Shown one piece after another: positions 20,217 to 30,525 of a DNA stretch of 64,000 nt. The position numbers were made by a program, and so were the translations under genes. Every line of letters begins with the position of its first letter. The stretch's first letter is position 1. The notes under the pieces were generated by a model that was not told where the DNA came from, did not search any database, and saw nothing but the letters and a program-made list of their open reading frames with translations. The stretch lies in assembly GCA_021401465.1 (NCBI GenBank), contig JADDMT010000050.1, positions 164,686 through 228,685 of the forward strand, given 5' to 3'. Origin of the DNA: Teratosphaeria epicoccoides (taxonomy: Eukaryota; Ascomycota; Dothideomycetes; Mycosphaerellales; Teratosphaeriaceae).

Positions 20217-21088
20217 ATGAAGCTCTCGTCTTCCATTCTCTATGCCTCTCTTGCGGCTGTCGCCGCAGCAGCGCCAGCCAACCGAAGCAGCAAGACCACC
20301 TGCGAGCAATGGGGCAAATTCGAATCAGACAAATACACCATCTACAACGACCTCTGGGCCAGGCCAACGGCGCTGGAAGTCAGTGTCTTTCGGTAGATCG
20401 TGTTGATAATGGCAGCGTGTCCTGGAGCACCAAGTGGTCTTGGACAGGTGGAAACTCCGTGGTGTAAAGTCCTACGCCAATGCGGCCGCCAACTTCGAGG
20501 ACACCCAGATCTCGAACATCAAAAGCATCAAGGCGAAGTGGAAGTGGAGCTATAGCGGAACTTCGTTTACGGCGAATGTAGCCTGGGATATGTTTACTTC
20601 GTCGACAGGCGGTGACAGCAAAGAATATGAGATCATGGTCTGGGCTGCGGCACTGGGTGGCGCCGGTATGATGGCAGCCTCAAACACTCCGTGAAAACCA
20701 GCTCTGACAGATTGCAGGCCCAATTAGCAGCTCCTACAGCGCCACAGGCGCTGCGCAGCCCCTTGCGAACACGACGATCGAGGGCTGCAATTTCTGCGTT
20801 TACAAAGGCAGCAACGGAGCACAGACCGTCTTCTCATTCGTTCCGTCAAAAACTCTCACGAGTTACTCCCCTAATCTTCTCAAGTTCTTCAGCTACTTGA
20901 TCAGCTCGCAAGGCTTCTCCACGTCCCAGTATCTCGTCGACATCGGTGCTGGCACTGAGGCGTAAGTCCTTCTGTGAAGATGTGAACGGATTTGTCGCAG
21001 TGCTAAGTTTCTCCTGCAGTTTCACAGGCACTGACGCTGTGTTCAAGACCATTTCGTACAGTGTGGACATCGTCACTGGCAGCGGATA
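20217..21088 (+). pseudogene. GH12 endoglucanase/xyloglucanase, two frameshifts
   Basis: Secreted glycoside hydrolase family 12 (beta-1,4-glucan or xyloglucan cleavage). The signal peptide MKLSSSILYASLAAVAAAAP leads into TTCEQWGKFESDKYTIYNDLW. At about 20357 one G appears to be missing from a GGGG run: the next frame gives GQANGAGSQC then VDNGSVSWSTKWSWTGG. At about 20465 a second one-base loss (or two-base gain) moves to KSYANAAANFEDTQ, which continues through the catalytic-region motif EYEIMVWAAALGGAG. Two normal introns follow (about 20669-20716 and 20962-21019), then FFSYLISSQGFSTSQYLVDIGAGTEAFTG and a normal GH12 end. The rest of the gene is well preserved, so the breaks are recent or are sequencing errors in homopolymers. 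Confidence 0.85.
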
Positions 21089-23530
21089 GGTTCGGGCGTC
21101 GAGAAGCACTTCATAAAACTTCGCTCGTCGACTTCGACCTCGACGGTTGTCTTGCGTTCATCGGCCGCGGATACCGCCACCACTTCGTCCGCAACGACTC
21201 CGTCGACGGCAAACTCGGAATCGGGCTGTCGTCTATCCAAGATGCTTCTCATCACACATCATGGGGTACTCGAGTGTCCCGGCGCTGATCAGCACGTCTG
21301 CGCCTTACACGGGTGACTGTCAAGTGGAATATGTCTCTATTCAGAGCGGTTAAGAGGTCTCGCATGATGCTGCTGCTTATAACTTAGTCCATGATCAACC
21401 AGGCCCTGTACATATTTCTGTACTTGTTGAGATCTAATCCGTCCGACGCTCGTTTTTGTCCGCATTGTCGCGCAGCTCAACGAAGTCGACCAGCCGGTCA
21501 GCAGGAGGCTTGAGCGAGGTCGACCCAGCGCTCTTTGATCGCTCGTCAAGACATTGGAATGCAGCGATGAGCATCTCTGGCTTCCATAGGCTTCAGGCAC
21601 GTCCAATGGTCAAAACGCTCAAGGAAATCTGAGCCAGGCCGAGTGCCATGGCAAGCCTTCGGCAAAGCACTGGCAAATTTTGATAAGGTTGCACTCTGCA
21701 AAACTGCCAATGCGACGTTTGCAGACCATAACTTCCAGGTATGGGATCCGACGACCCAAGGTGGACTTCCTCACTTAATCTTCCCTAGTCGACACGCGAG
21801 AGCGAAGATATTGTGCTTTGGACAGCTAGACCAGTTGTATTGTAAGCCGGGATCCTCCGGTCTCGAGTTGTGATAGACAATGAGGAAAGGCCTCATGCGG
21901 CTTAGCTATTTGCTGCCCATCTTATTGATATTTTCCCGAAGGCCTCGCAGGGCCTGGTCGACAATGAATCATGCTTTCTGCCTCTGCCTTTCGCGATGCG
22001 GGGTGTCGGGCTTGTGTTCGTGGGAGAAATTGGCCCGTCGGCGGAATGTCTCAACGCATACTCACAGATCTCAATGCGCATTTGACCATGCAGGTTACAG
22101 AATCCTGTGCGCAGTCTGTCGACCTTCATCATTGACAGCGTCGGTCTTGGTGCTCGCACCCGCTGTGTTCACTCCTGTCTACGTGATAGAGGGCCCACGC
22201 GCGTGACTACGCGGGTCCTTGTCGCCTGTTTGGTGGCATCGCAATGATGCCTGGCCCTATGTATGTCTGTGAGAGACTCGCAGAGCAGGAACAACGTGTG
22301 CACAACGCGTCCGGCAATCCTCGTGATCGGCCGGTACAGCCGACATGGTCACATCATATGGACGACACAATCCACACCTCGGAGTTCTGTCAGTCACATG
22401 AATGGCTGGCATATTGGCCACTGCATGGTCTGCAAGAGGAACGGCTTTTGCAGGAAGCACCAGCTTTGGCACAGACAAGACAACACCGGCGTTCCCAACA
22501 AGTGCTAATTGTGCAGGTAAAAAGCAGCGGCCCGTTCGGGCGTTCTTGCCGACACGCGGTACGGGACGCGATCACGCGAGCACGTGCAGTCGAGGAGCGT
22601 TCATGTTTTCGGCCTAGAGCCATGGGACGACGCGTATCGACCTGTTTACTCCGCTAGGAGGTATGAGCAACTCAGATCCACCCAATGCCGTAGCCACACC
22701 GGAGATAATTTACCTCGCCCAGCGCCTCGCATACCATGTCCAATTGACAAAGAATCTCTACTCTACGCAGTTGACCTACACATCGCTGCACGATCTGACC
22801 CCCAAGAGAGAGGCGGTCTGACCGAACATGCCGGGCGCGTCGAGGTCAACGTGTCTCACTGCTCGCGCGTGGTGGCGATAATAATGTCTGGCTCGTTACT
22901 CCTTTGACGGGAGACAATGATCAAAGTCAGTCTAGAGCTGGAGCGTTCGTCCTACGTGTAGCAAACGACGACTCGCTGCGTCCGAATCAGCTCCTGAACG
23001 AAGTCGGTGGCGAAGGAAAGGGGCTGGACGGAGCGTGAACTAAAGTTGCTAGAAAGTGGCGGCGATCGTGAGCTGCAGAAGGTGGCGGTCGAAATGGTGC
23101 CCGAATGACGCTGTAGGCTCTAGCGCTACATGAATCAGCATGAATGTACATGCGTTCGAGAAGAGTTGCGAGTCTTGGCACTTTCTTGGGACATTCAACA
23201 CAGCATCCTGTTCGTGCTATTGTTTGTGCTGTCAGGGACCGTGTTGACGCGAGGAGTTGGAAGAGTCAAGAGCAAGAGGTGCCAGGTTCCGTCTTTAACG
23301 CCGATGATCTATTTTCCCAGCGGAACAGTGCACACGCCTCAACGGAGGAGCACATACACGCTGCGGTCGAGCGTTTGCATAACCACCACATGAAATGTCA
23401 GCAGAAATGCTGAGATCTGCACAGGCCAAGCTAGCGCTTGAATATCGACTGGCCGACGGTGACGCGCCTCACGATCCCCAATCCTCCAAATGCCACCAAG
23501 CATTTACCCCGAAACCCATACACCAGCCGG
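21089..23530. other. 2.4-kb gene-poor stretch
   Basis: Many short overlapping ORFs on both strands, none with a recognisable domain or clean splice model. One cysteine-rich open fragment is listed at 22398-22508. No transposon ends, long repeats or low-complexity tracts were noticed. Base composition is similar to neighbouring DNA, so there is no sign of strong repeat-induced AT conversion. Confidence 0.5.
22398..22508 (+). other. Possible terminal exon of a small Cys-rich protein
   Basis: The open stretch from ATG 22398 to the TAA at 22506-22508 encodes NGWHIGHCMVCKRNGFC and ends NTGVPNKC, a pattern of closely spaced cysteines with a C-terminal Cys that is common in small secreted fungal proteins. 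I could not find an upstream exon with a signal peptide that joins it, so it is at best a fragment or an unresolved gene, and could be chance. Confidence 0.2.
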
Positions 23531-23825
23531 CTAGGACTTTGTCTTGTACCGGCACTGAAAGCCACTCAGCTTCTGGCTCCCGCATCGTTTGGCTCATATT
23601 TGGAGTATTGCTACTTACGCAAAGGTTTACCGTGAGTTCTTGCCCATGTGGGATCTCACAAGGACCAGGAGCGGTTCCGTAACTAGTTCTGTCGGGACAT
23701 AACCAGTGGTAATGGTAACCGCTGGGGTCATTTGTGCATAAATTGTCCTGCACGTAGTAGCATGGTTGTAGTGCTGCTAGAGCGAGTGCGGCATATAGAG
23801 CGAGGGTGCTGAGTTCGGTGCGCAT
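23531..23825 (-). CDS. Small secreted six-cysteine protein, 2 exons
   Basis: Candidate apoplastic effector-like protein. ATG 23825 (MRTELSTLALYAALALAALQP) gives a clear signal peptide. Exon 1 runs 23825-23619; a GTAAGT donor and a CTTTCAG acceptor define a 64-bp phase-0 intron (23618-23555); exon 2 is only eight codons (23554-23531) and ends CRYKTKS. Total 76 residues, with six cysteines after the signal, the last two adjacent across the splice junction. Without splicing the frame runs on into unlike sequence, so the intron is favoured but unproven. A TATA box (TATATATA, 24000-23993) lies about 170 bp upstream. No family recognised. Confidence 0.6.
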
Positions 23826-24363
23826 GGTGTTTGATGGCTGATTGTCATTGGGATATGGATGATTTGGGGGTGGAATTGGAGTGTCTAATTTATGTGTGCG
23901 CTGACAGCGTGTTTGGTAAGACTGGTAAGAGACGAGGCGAAGCGGCTGGGAGCAAGACGACGAAAACACAAGAAGACCAGCTGGCACCTTGGTATATATA
24001 GCAGTGGGGCAAACATCAAGATTGCAGAGCGACGTGATTGGGTAAGACCTTGGACAGCACCGGCACCACGACAAACCCGGAGCTCTGCTCAGGATCGTGC
24101 TCGCGATCCGCTCATAGCCACTGCCAAGCGCCTAATGGTCCGCGACTTACGGAGCCCGTGTCAGACGAAGCCGATAAGCCAGCGACATTGTCCCAGCTTT
24201 GGCGCTGGACAGGATTAGAAATATGCGTTGTTGGCTTGCGTGGGTGGCCATCTCCTGAAACAATATATATACGGCACTCCGAATGCCACACCTGTCAGAT
24301 TGTAACAACTTTTCTGTGTGCTCACTTCCAGTCGTGCCGCAACCAACAGAATCAACAGTCGAA
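23826..24363. promoter_or_regulatory. Shared divergent promoter of two secreted-protein genes
   Basis: 538 bases between the two divergent ATGs. Each side carries a good TATA box: TATATATA at 23993-24000 serving the minus-strand gene (about 170 bp before its ATG) and ATATATATA at 24263-24271 serving the plus-strand gene (about 95 bp before its ATG). Strong TATA boxes are typical of inducible rather than housekeeping fungal genes, so the pair may be switched on together. Confidence 0.5.
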
Positions 24364-24739
24364 ATGAAGACCACCACTCTTGCCATCCCGCTCCTCACCT
24401 GTCTTACCCAGGCAGTCTACGGCTGGACCGGGGTACGCTTTGTCTAATGATTGCATATACCAGTATTCTTACTGATAACGACGACGACAAGACATGCACA
24501 AATTCAGCAAGAGGGCTACACCCGAATGGAGTCTGCCAAAACAGTTTAGATCCCAAGACGTGGCAGCCATGCGCTCAGGTCAGCCCACCACCATGATTGC
24601 GCATTTCGTGGAGGCGCCGCGCGAATACTGATGCATGTGTCTACAGGCCTGGGCATGCAATGGAGAGTACGGTGCATGCTCTTCCGATGCAAATACTGGT
24701 AAGCCAAACGAGCATCTCGCTCGGTGTGCTCCGTGGTAG
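24364..24739 (+). CDS. Small secreted six-cysteine protein, 3 exons
   Basis: Second member of a divergent pair of small cysteine-rich secreted proteins. ATG 24364 begins a signal peptide (MKTTTLAIPLLTCLTQAVYG). Exons: 24364-24432, 24492-24578, 24647-24739; introns are 59 and 68 bp, both phase 0, with GTACGC and GTCAGC donors and AAG and CAG acceptors. The protein is 82 residues and the mature part has six cysteines (in TCT, GVC, QPC, WAC, GAC, ARC contexts). The unspliced frame meets a stop after six codons, which supports the first intron. A GTAAGC near the end could be a further donor, but reading through gives a clean stop. It is not an obvious paralogue of the neighbour at 23531-23825. 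Function unknown; effector-like by size and cysteines only. Confidence 0.6.
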
Positions 24740-25442
24740 GTGTGACACGCGGTGTGAAGGAGTCCAGTGGAGGACTAGGGCGGTGGTGATGCTGGACGTC
24801 GCATCAGGATGCACCACGTAGTTGGCGTGTGAATACACAGAGATTTAGTCCAAATTCTCTCCTCAAGAGCCCTTCGTCACTATGAGCCATAGGGCGGCTC
24901 CGAACGGACTTGTGGTGATTGCAGAAGTGGGTCATATGCAGCCATCACATAAGCCGAAAATTCAATAGGATTTGAAATTCTTTCGAATTTATGGATCCAG
25001 CTTGAATGTGTTTGATGCTCGTCAGAGTCAACAGACCATTTTCACTCGAGGACCAGATCTCATCCGTGAATGGGCATGGTTGAATGCTGTTCCACAGGGT
25101 TGACTGCATGTTGACACGTCTCCGTGCTTCTTGCTGGGGTAGCAGAGATGATTGATAGAACCGTCAATTGCTCAACTGTCGACTTCAGCGTTGAATGATG
25201 GATATCCGTGAACGAACGGAGTGGTAGGTTGATCGATGCAGTCATAAGATAATGCAGGCGAAGTCGCTCCTGCCCGACTGGGAAAAGGCGAGCAGGAGCC
25301 GACGACGTCATGTCGATTCTGCACCTGCAATGGCGTTCTGGTGTTAAACTCTGTTTGGCGCGTTGACATGACTATGTGTTTATTCCAAGAAGTCAGATTT
25401 TTTCCAAACATTGCGCGCACCATCTAAGCCGGAAACGATGCC
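24740..25442. other. Spacer before the PH-domain gene
   Basis: 700 bases, no gene recognised. It should contain the promoter of the following gene. A TTGACTGCATGTTGACACG motif at about 25098 resembles the unit of the dispersed repeat described for 45.3, 52.2 and 57.3 kb, but stands alone. Confidence 0.5.
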
Positions 25443-28343
25443 ATGACGACTGTGCTTCCGCCCGACTCGCACACAGCTCGCCGTCTCGAGCATGCCACCG
25501 CCGAACACCTCCATCTCACCACTCACCGGGCTTTCATTGGGCCGATCCCAGAAGGTTGGTTTAAGAGCCACAGGAAGCAGTGGTATAAGCGCTATGTTTC
25601 CGGTGATGCCGGCCGGGCTCCCACGTTCACCGCTGCCCATCCGATAGCTTCGGTCGATGCTGCGCGGGGACGAGCAGATGAGCCGGCTGGGCCTGAGCAA
25701 GCTCCCCGACCGTCCAGCCAGAATGCCGAGACACAGCACACGCAAGAGATGCCCACAAGCACCACCAGTCTCTTGCGAGAGCAGCACCATCATAGTGTAG
25801 ATGATAGCTCGCGCAGACGTGAGCAACCAGATATCATCCCAGATCAGGCTGATGGCGGACCACTGCGACAGCGACCCACAGATCGCATACGCATTGACCA
25901 AGTGGCTGGTGCTGCTGGGAAGGCTGCGAGAGCTGTGCCCAAGGTCAGATTCAGCGAGGCGACGAAGCACCAGCTCCGTTCTCGAGCTCAGCGCATAGCC
26001 GCCAAGGGCAATTTCCGCAACAGCAGGATCAAGGAAGGCGAGGTGCTCAAGGTAGATCGCATGCTGGTGCGCATTGACATCACACGACAAACTCTGGGTG
26101 CAGAGTTTGACGAGAAAGTCGCTGCCGGTACCGAAGCGAAGTCTCTGGATAAGTGGCGGGAGTTCATGATCGTATGCCGGAAGCACACCGAAGACGATGC
26201 CACGTCAATTCTGCAGCTCTACCAGACACGAGTCATTGCCATGACAGCCGAGAACGTGGGCAAAGCGAAGCACAAGCCAAAGGTTGAAATACTGCTCAGC
26301 CCTCAGCGAGCACGAGTCAACTTGTACTCAAGTTTGGACAAGACACTTTGCGTCTGGACCACGCAGAAGGGTCGGACAACGATATACTATTTGCGTCCGC
26401 TCTCGGCTGCGACGAGCGTCGAGTGGTACTCTCTTTTAAGGTCTGCCTTGGGCTCAAAGAGAGCTCAGACATTGCAGATCAACGTACCGGATCTAAGTGT
26501 CACTCTTCGGCTGGATGATCCTTTCAAGACATTGGAATCATCAGAGGCCATCGGAAAGGCTGTAGAGGGAGATGTAAATGCTCTTGTCGCTCTAGGCAAT
26601 GATGAACAAGGTGTAGCTGGTGCCATCGTCACTCGCTGTATTGACATGCTCAAGGAGACGCCAGAATGGGCGGACGTGCTCAAAGCGTGGTCTCAGTGTG
26701 GCCGCATTGGTTTGGCATGGAAGCGATATGATAGATTGGAATGGGTATATGGAGCCGTGGAGCAGAAGATGCACGGCACCGTTGCCATGCAAAAGACGCA
26801 CGATCTGGAGCTGAGGTCAAAGAATCATTATCCAGTGGTAGTCAAGACGCACAAAGGCGAGAGCTTGATCGAGCCGCCACCGGTCGAAGGGTTCCTAATT
26901 CGGCTCACGAGTCAAAAAGGCCAGGATCGCAGGCTGGCAAAGATGCTGTACAAGCGTCTGTACTTCACTACATCGAATCGATACCTTTTGTTCCTCAGAC
27001 CAGCCCGGGCAACACCACCAGCTCCCCCGAAATTGAGAGCACAGGGCGGTAATAACGTGCCGTCGAGTAAGCAACTCGCCGACCAAGTGCCACTTACTTA
27101 CGATGTCGAGCCATACCCGCTGGACGAAACCAAGCGCATCAGCTGGCTTGACACCGAAAGCGCGAGGCCCGTTCTTGACCAGAAGCAGTTCGATGCACAG
27201 GCTGCTGCGGAGGCAGATCGTAATGTCAGGATGCTGCTTAGTTGTGATGGCTTCATCGATCTGTGCGATGTCAGACGCGTGCGTAAGATGCATCGTGGTG
27301 CAACGCCTGCAGACGAGCTTATCGGCGAGGGCTCGGATGTTGACTTCGAACTATTCGAAAGTGTCCGCCAGCAGGACAGCAGACAAGATGATGGCGCAAC
27401 TAAGGAGGTGGACGATGACCGTACGTTTGAGCTACTCATGAATAACGATCTGGTGGTCAGGCTGCAGGCATATAACAGGGAGGCGAAGAAGGAATGGATG
27501 TGGCGTCTTCGCGATTTGGTTCGATACTGGAAGCATCGAGCCAAGGAAGACATGGACCTATTCAAATGCGTCCGTCAACAGAATCTGGAAGCACTGCAAA
27601 TTGATGAGCGTGCAGAAGCGATGGTAGGCAGCTTTGCGTACAAGTGGGAAGTCAATCAGTCATACGCCAGCGCGATGCTCTACAACATGTGCGGTATAGC
27701 CCAATGTCGCACCATCCATCTCTCAGGCACTCTCTTCCGCAAGCCGCGCAGACACACGACTTTTGAGCGTTGTCACGTCATTTTGTCACATGGCCACCTG
27801 CTCGTGTTCCAAGAGACACTGCGCTCGCGATCCGGAAAGCAGGTCCCACACATTCATCATGAACGCATCGCCTCCATCGACCTTCACGGCTCGTACCTTT
27901 ACTCCGGTCTTCTCACGGAGAACGACCTGCTCTACCAGAATCGCACTTTCGACTCCAACCAGCCCGGCCACCACGCATTGCCTCGCGTCTACCTCGAGGA
28001 TCAGTGGACCTCGACGGACGAAGACGCTATGACCACGTTTGTCATTTGGCATGCCAAGTCGAAGTCGTGGTTCCGTTCGTCGCAATTCGTGGACGATGCT
28101 AGGGCGCGGGAAGAGGCAGGCGAGCGAGAAAATGAGGGTCAGGGCAGGATCAAGAAGAGGCTGACCAGAGTGAGCCAGCTGGGTGCGACCGGCAGAAGTG
28201 TGGTGTTCAAGGCGAGGAGCCGTGCGGAGAGGGATCATTGGGTTATGGGAATCCAGGTCGAGATTGAGCGGTTGGCCGCGATGGAGGCGGCGGGTGGCAA
28301 AGAGGAGGTGAGGCTGGTTGGCGATACCAGCGACACGAAGTAG
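25443..28343 (+). CDS. Two-PH-domain protein, Spo71/Mug56-like
   Basis: 966 residues, single exon. The N-terminus carries the conserved HRAFIGPIPEGWFKSHRKQWYKRY segment found at the start of fungal Spo71/Mug56-type sporulation proteins; in yeasts these are prospore-membrane adaptors. Residues about 190-350 contain a first PH-like region (KVDRMLVRIDITRQTLG, followed by VEILLSPQRARVNLYSSLDKTLCVW), and residues about 475-700 contain a split PH domain (EGFLIRLTSQKGQDRRLAKMLYKRLYF, then a low-complexity insert, then AKKEWMWRLRDLVRYWKHR). A third PH-type block, GTLFRKPRRHTTFERCHVIL, starts near residue 760. The C-terminus is Glu/Arg-rich. Residues 55-170 are disordered. The role in a filamentous ascomycete would be membrane recruitment during spore formation or polarised growth, by family analogy only. 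Confidence 0.85.
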   Translation: MTTVLPPDSHTARRLEHATAEHLHLTTHRAFIGPIPEGWFKSHRKQWYKRYVSGDAGRAPTFTAAHPIASVDAARGRADEPAGPEQAPRPSSQNAETQHTQEMPTSTTSLLREQHHHSVDDSSRRREQPDIIPDQADGGPLRQRPTDRIRIDQVAGAAGKAARAVPKVRFSEATKHQLRSRAQRIAAKGNFRNSRIKEGEVLKVDRMLVRIDITRQTLGAEFDEKVAAGTEAKSLDKWREFMIVCRKHTEDDATSILQLYQTRVIAMTAENVGKAKHKPKVEILLSPQRARVNLYSSLDKTLCVWTTQKGRTTIYYLRPLSAATSVEWYSLLRSALGSKRAQTLQINVPDLSVTLRLDDPFKTLESSEAIGKAVEGDVNALVALGNDEQGVAGAIVTRCIDMLKETPEWADVLKAWSQCGRIGLAWKRYDRLEWVYGAVEQKMHGTVAMQKTHDLELRSKNHYPVVVKTHKGESLIEPPPVEGFLIRLTSQKGQDRRLAKMLYKRLYFTTSNRYLLFLRPARATPPAPPKLRAQGGNNVPSSKQLADQVPLTYDVEPYPLDETKRISWLDTESARPVLDQKQFDAQAAAEADRNVRMLLSCDGFIDLCDVRRVRKMHRGATPADELIGEGSDVDFELFESVRQQDSRQDDGATKEVDDDRTFELLMNNDLVVRLQAYNREAKKEWMWRLRDLVRYWKHRAKEDMDLFKCVRQQNLEALQIDERAEAMVGSFAYKWEVNQSYASAMLYNMCGIAQCRTIHLSGTLFRKPRRHTTFERCHVILSHGHLLVFQETLRSRSGKQVPHIHHERIASIDLHGSYLYSGLLTENDLLYQNRTFDSNQPGHHALPRVYLEDQWTSTDEDAMTTFVIWHAKSKSWFRSSQFVDDARAREEAGERENEGQGRIKKRLTRVSQLGATGRSVVFKARSRAERDHWVMGIQVEIERLAAMEAAGGKEEVRLVGDTSDTK

Positions 28344-28749
28344 TGTCGCGGAATGAGCCACTGAGGCCCGTTGCGTGTCAGAGCAGTTTGGCTCCTAGCG
28401 ATGGAGACCTGGTCTGAATTAATGATTGCGGAATAGATACCCGGCATCTGACGCCAGTGTGCGTTCGCAGTTTTAGAGCTTGCATCGGGCTTGCCCAGGA
28501 AAACGCATGATTAGCACAGGCGTGCTATACCTTCTAGCGAGTTGGCGATATCATCGCATCAACGAGTATAGTCTCAAGTTGCACGATCACACCAAAATGC
28601 TCATCATAGCCCAGCTTGGCACAGCTTTTGCCAATACAGTACGCGCCACCCGAGGACCACCTTGATGGTGCGTCTCGACTTCATGTCGTCCTCATTTTTC
28701 CTCATCTACTCGCCACTGCATCTCATTCTACCATTCCCCGGTTCGCATG
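28344..28749. other. Convergent spacer
   Basis: 406 bases between the stops of two convergent genes; contains only short ORFs and presumably both 3' ends. Confidence 0.6.
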
Positions 28750-29350
28750 CTATTGCACCGCCTTCTGCTCGCACCCGGGAAACGCATCACACCAGCTCGG
28801 CCTGTTGCGCGTGAATATCTCCTGCACGGGCTTGTTGTGCATCTCGACTTCGGCCGGGTCGTCGAGGGTGCCGGTTTTGAAGATTGTGAGGCCGGCCATG
28901 GCTTCAGCGTGCACGCTCATGATGGTGCCGCAGGTGTTGCAGACTAAGGATCATGCATTAGTGGGAGGGGAACAAAGTGAGGTACATGAGGTGGTGAGGC
29001 AGGGGAGACGTGCTGTTGTAAGTGACGTTCTGGCCGGATTCGCCTTTGCGGGACCAGCTTTTGTGGGTGCCGGAGGTTTTGGTGTACTGCTCTCGTTGTC
29101 AGTATTCCGGACTCGCAAGGGGATGGAATGATCGATTGAGACTTACGTTGTCGGTCTTCACCAGGGTATTCAAGCTGCCATTTTGACCGGCTGTCTTGGT
29201 GCATGGGATGCAGTGGCAGATGGCCTTTCGAATGTTCGTCAGCTCTCTTCGTCCACGTGGCCATATAACCCTCATATGGCTTACCACTGCGACCGGCTCG
29301 CCCGAGTACTCATGCTTGTATTCGCCGCAGTTGCAACTTCCTTTCGCCAT
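28750..29350 (-). CDS. GFA / CENP-V domain zinc protein, 4 exons
   Basis: Small Zn-binding protein of the glutathione-dependent formaldehyde-activating (GFA)/CENP-V family. Exons 29350-29285, 29224-29147, 29086-29014, 28943-28750 give 136 residues. Zinc ligands are visible in order: CNC near residue 6, CHCIPC in exon 2, and CNTCGT at the exon 3-4 junction, the classical CxC...CxxC...CxxC layout. The C-terminus (LTIFKTGTLDDPAEVEM, then NRPSWCDAF) matches family members. The first two introns have GTAAG donors. For the third, no GT donor keeps frame; a GC donor (A/GCACGT at 29013) does, yielding VTYNICNTCG, so a GC-AG intron is inferred. Despite the name, most members have no proven formaldehyde role. 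Confidence 0.85.
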
Positions 29351-30119
29351 GGCTGTGGATGAGGGTCTGAAAGCCTGGCTGTGATGTGCAGCCTCTCAAG
29401 TCAATGCAATGGCGGCTCGGAGGGACTACAGTCCCTGAAAATGATTGAGTGGCATGAGACGGGTTTGATAGCGACAATTTGCGATGCCACTTGGCTCGTC
29501 CAAGGGCGATGCGACTGCATGAGTGGGACCCTGTGACGTACAGAGAAAAAAAGCAGATATTGAGTTGCAATATCTATTCCAGCATCAGACTGCATCTGTC
29601 TATGTCTACGTTTCGAAAAGTTTGTCTTGCATCTCATCAATAGGTCACAAAGATCGGAGGAGAAGATTGCTGGCGTCTGCGTCCGCGGGGTCCGGCGCCG
29701 CTGCCACCCTATGTTGCTTCTACGGATGGAAGACCACCACTACCATTGGCCCGAATTGCTCGGTTTTCCACAAACTGCTGACTTAAGGCAACATGGCTTT
29801 CAGACAGGGTGGCTGGCCATTCGATCCCATTCATCCTGAACGAATAGCTGACATCGTCCTTGACAGGTCTACACCGTGCTTGGAACGTTACAAAGCCATT
29901 GTTCTCGAGCCTTGACGCTCTGCGTAGTCGAATCAATTCGAGGCGAAGACCGCCTATCGCGCTCCAACGATCGAGAAAGTCACAAACAGAGCTTCGCTCG
30001 GGACGTTCCCCCGGATGATTTATCGAAGTGAGACAGCGACGAGTGACACACAGCTTGGCTCTTGAGCTGAGACAACTCTTGACTCATCGATTCAGACATA
30101 CCACACAAAGGCAACAAAG
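29351..30119. other. Spacer
   Basis: 770 bases with only short ORFs; no gene, repeat or RNA recognised. Includes the upstream region of the GFA-type gene. Confidence 0.5.
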
Positions 30120-30525
30120 CCATAAGGGCCAAGCACCATGCCGATGACCCTCGGACGCAACCTGTGGCCAACTACAATGCAACCAATTACCAGGCGCTGC
30201 CGAATGTGCTTCGTGATGGCCATGTTGCCCTGCTCCCGGTGATTCTGGTTGAGCTCGCAAGGGGCATCGTGAATCCGCCGACGGGCCAGGATGCGGGGCT
30301 TGTGACGCAGGCCGTCGATCATGTACTGGCGACTAACAACACCACTGCCACTGTGGATGAGATTCCCAACATGGTGGCTGCTCAGGGCTTCGCCTTGCCT
30401 ACTGAGGCTAACGGACTGCTTGGCACCAGTTGGCCCGACAGCAGTTGCGGGCAGCAATCCCGGTTCTCCTGCCGGAGGTGGTATTAGAGCACGACGAGGC
30501 AAGTGGTGGACTTGGGCGTATTTGA
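30120..30525 (+). pseudogene. Frameshifted partial duplicate of the gene at 31450
   Basis: About 115 codons match the C-terminus of the intact gene 2.5 kb downstream. Aligned landmarks: DPRTQPVANY against DPRMTPVTNY, NPPTGQDAGLVTQAV against RAPTGQDAGVVTKAI, and TATVDEIPNMV against LTVDDIPAMV. After PTEAN (30411) the frame must shift to continue the match (TAWHQLARQQLRAAIPVLLP against TAQWDQNARLRFRAAVPRAILP), so the copy carries an indel of one or two bases. No start codon, N-terminus or Pro/Gln-rich middle is present. It could be the last exon of an otherwise lost paralogue. The two copies have diverged considerably, so the duplication is not recent. Confidence 0.75.

Noticed and set aside
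21089..23530. Transposable element in the gene-poor stretch
   Set aside because: No transposase, reverse transcriptase or integrase motif and no terminal repeats were found.
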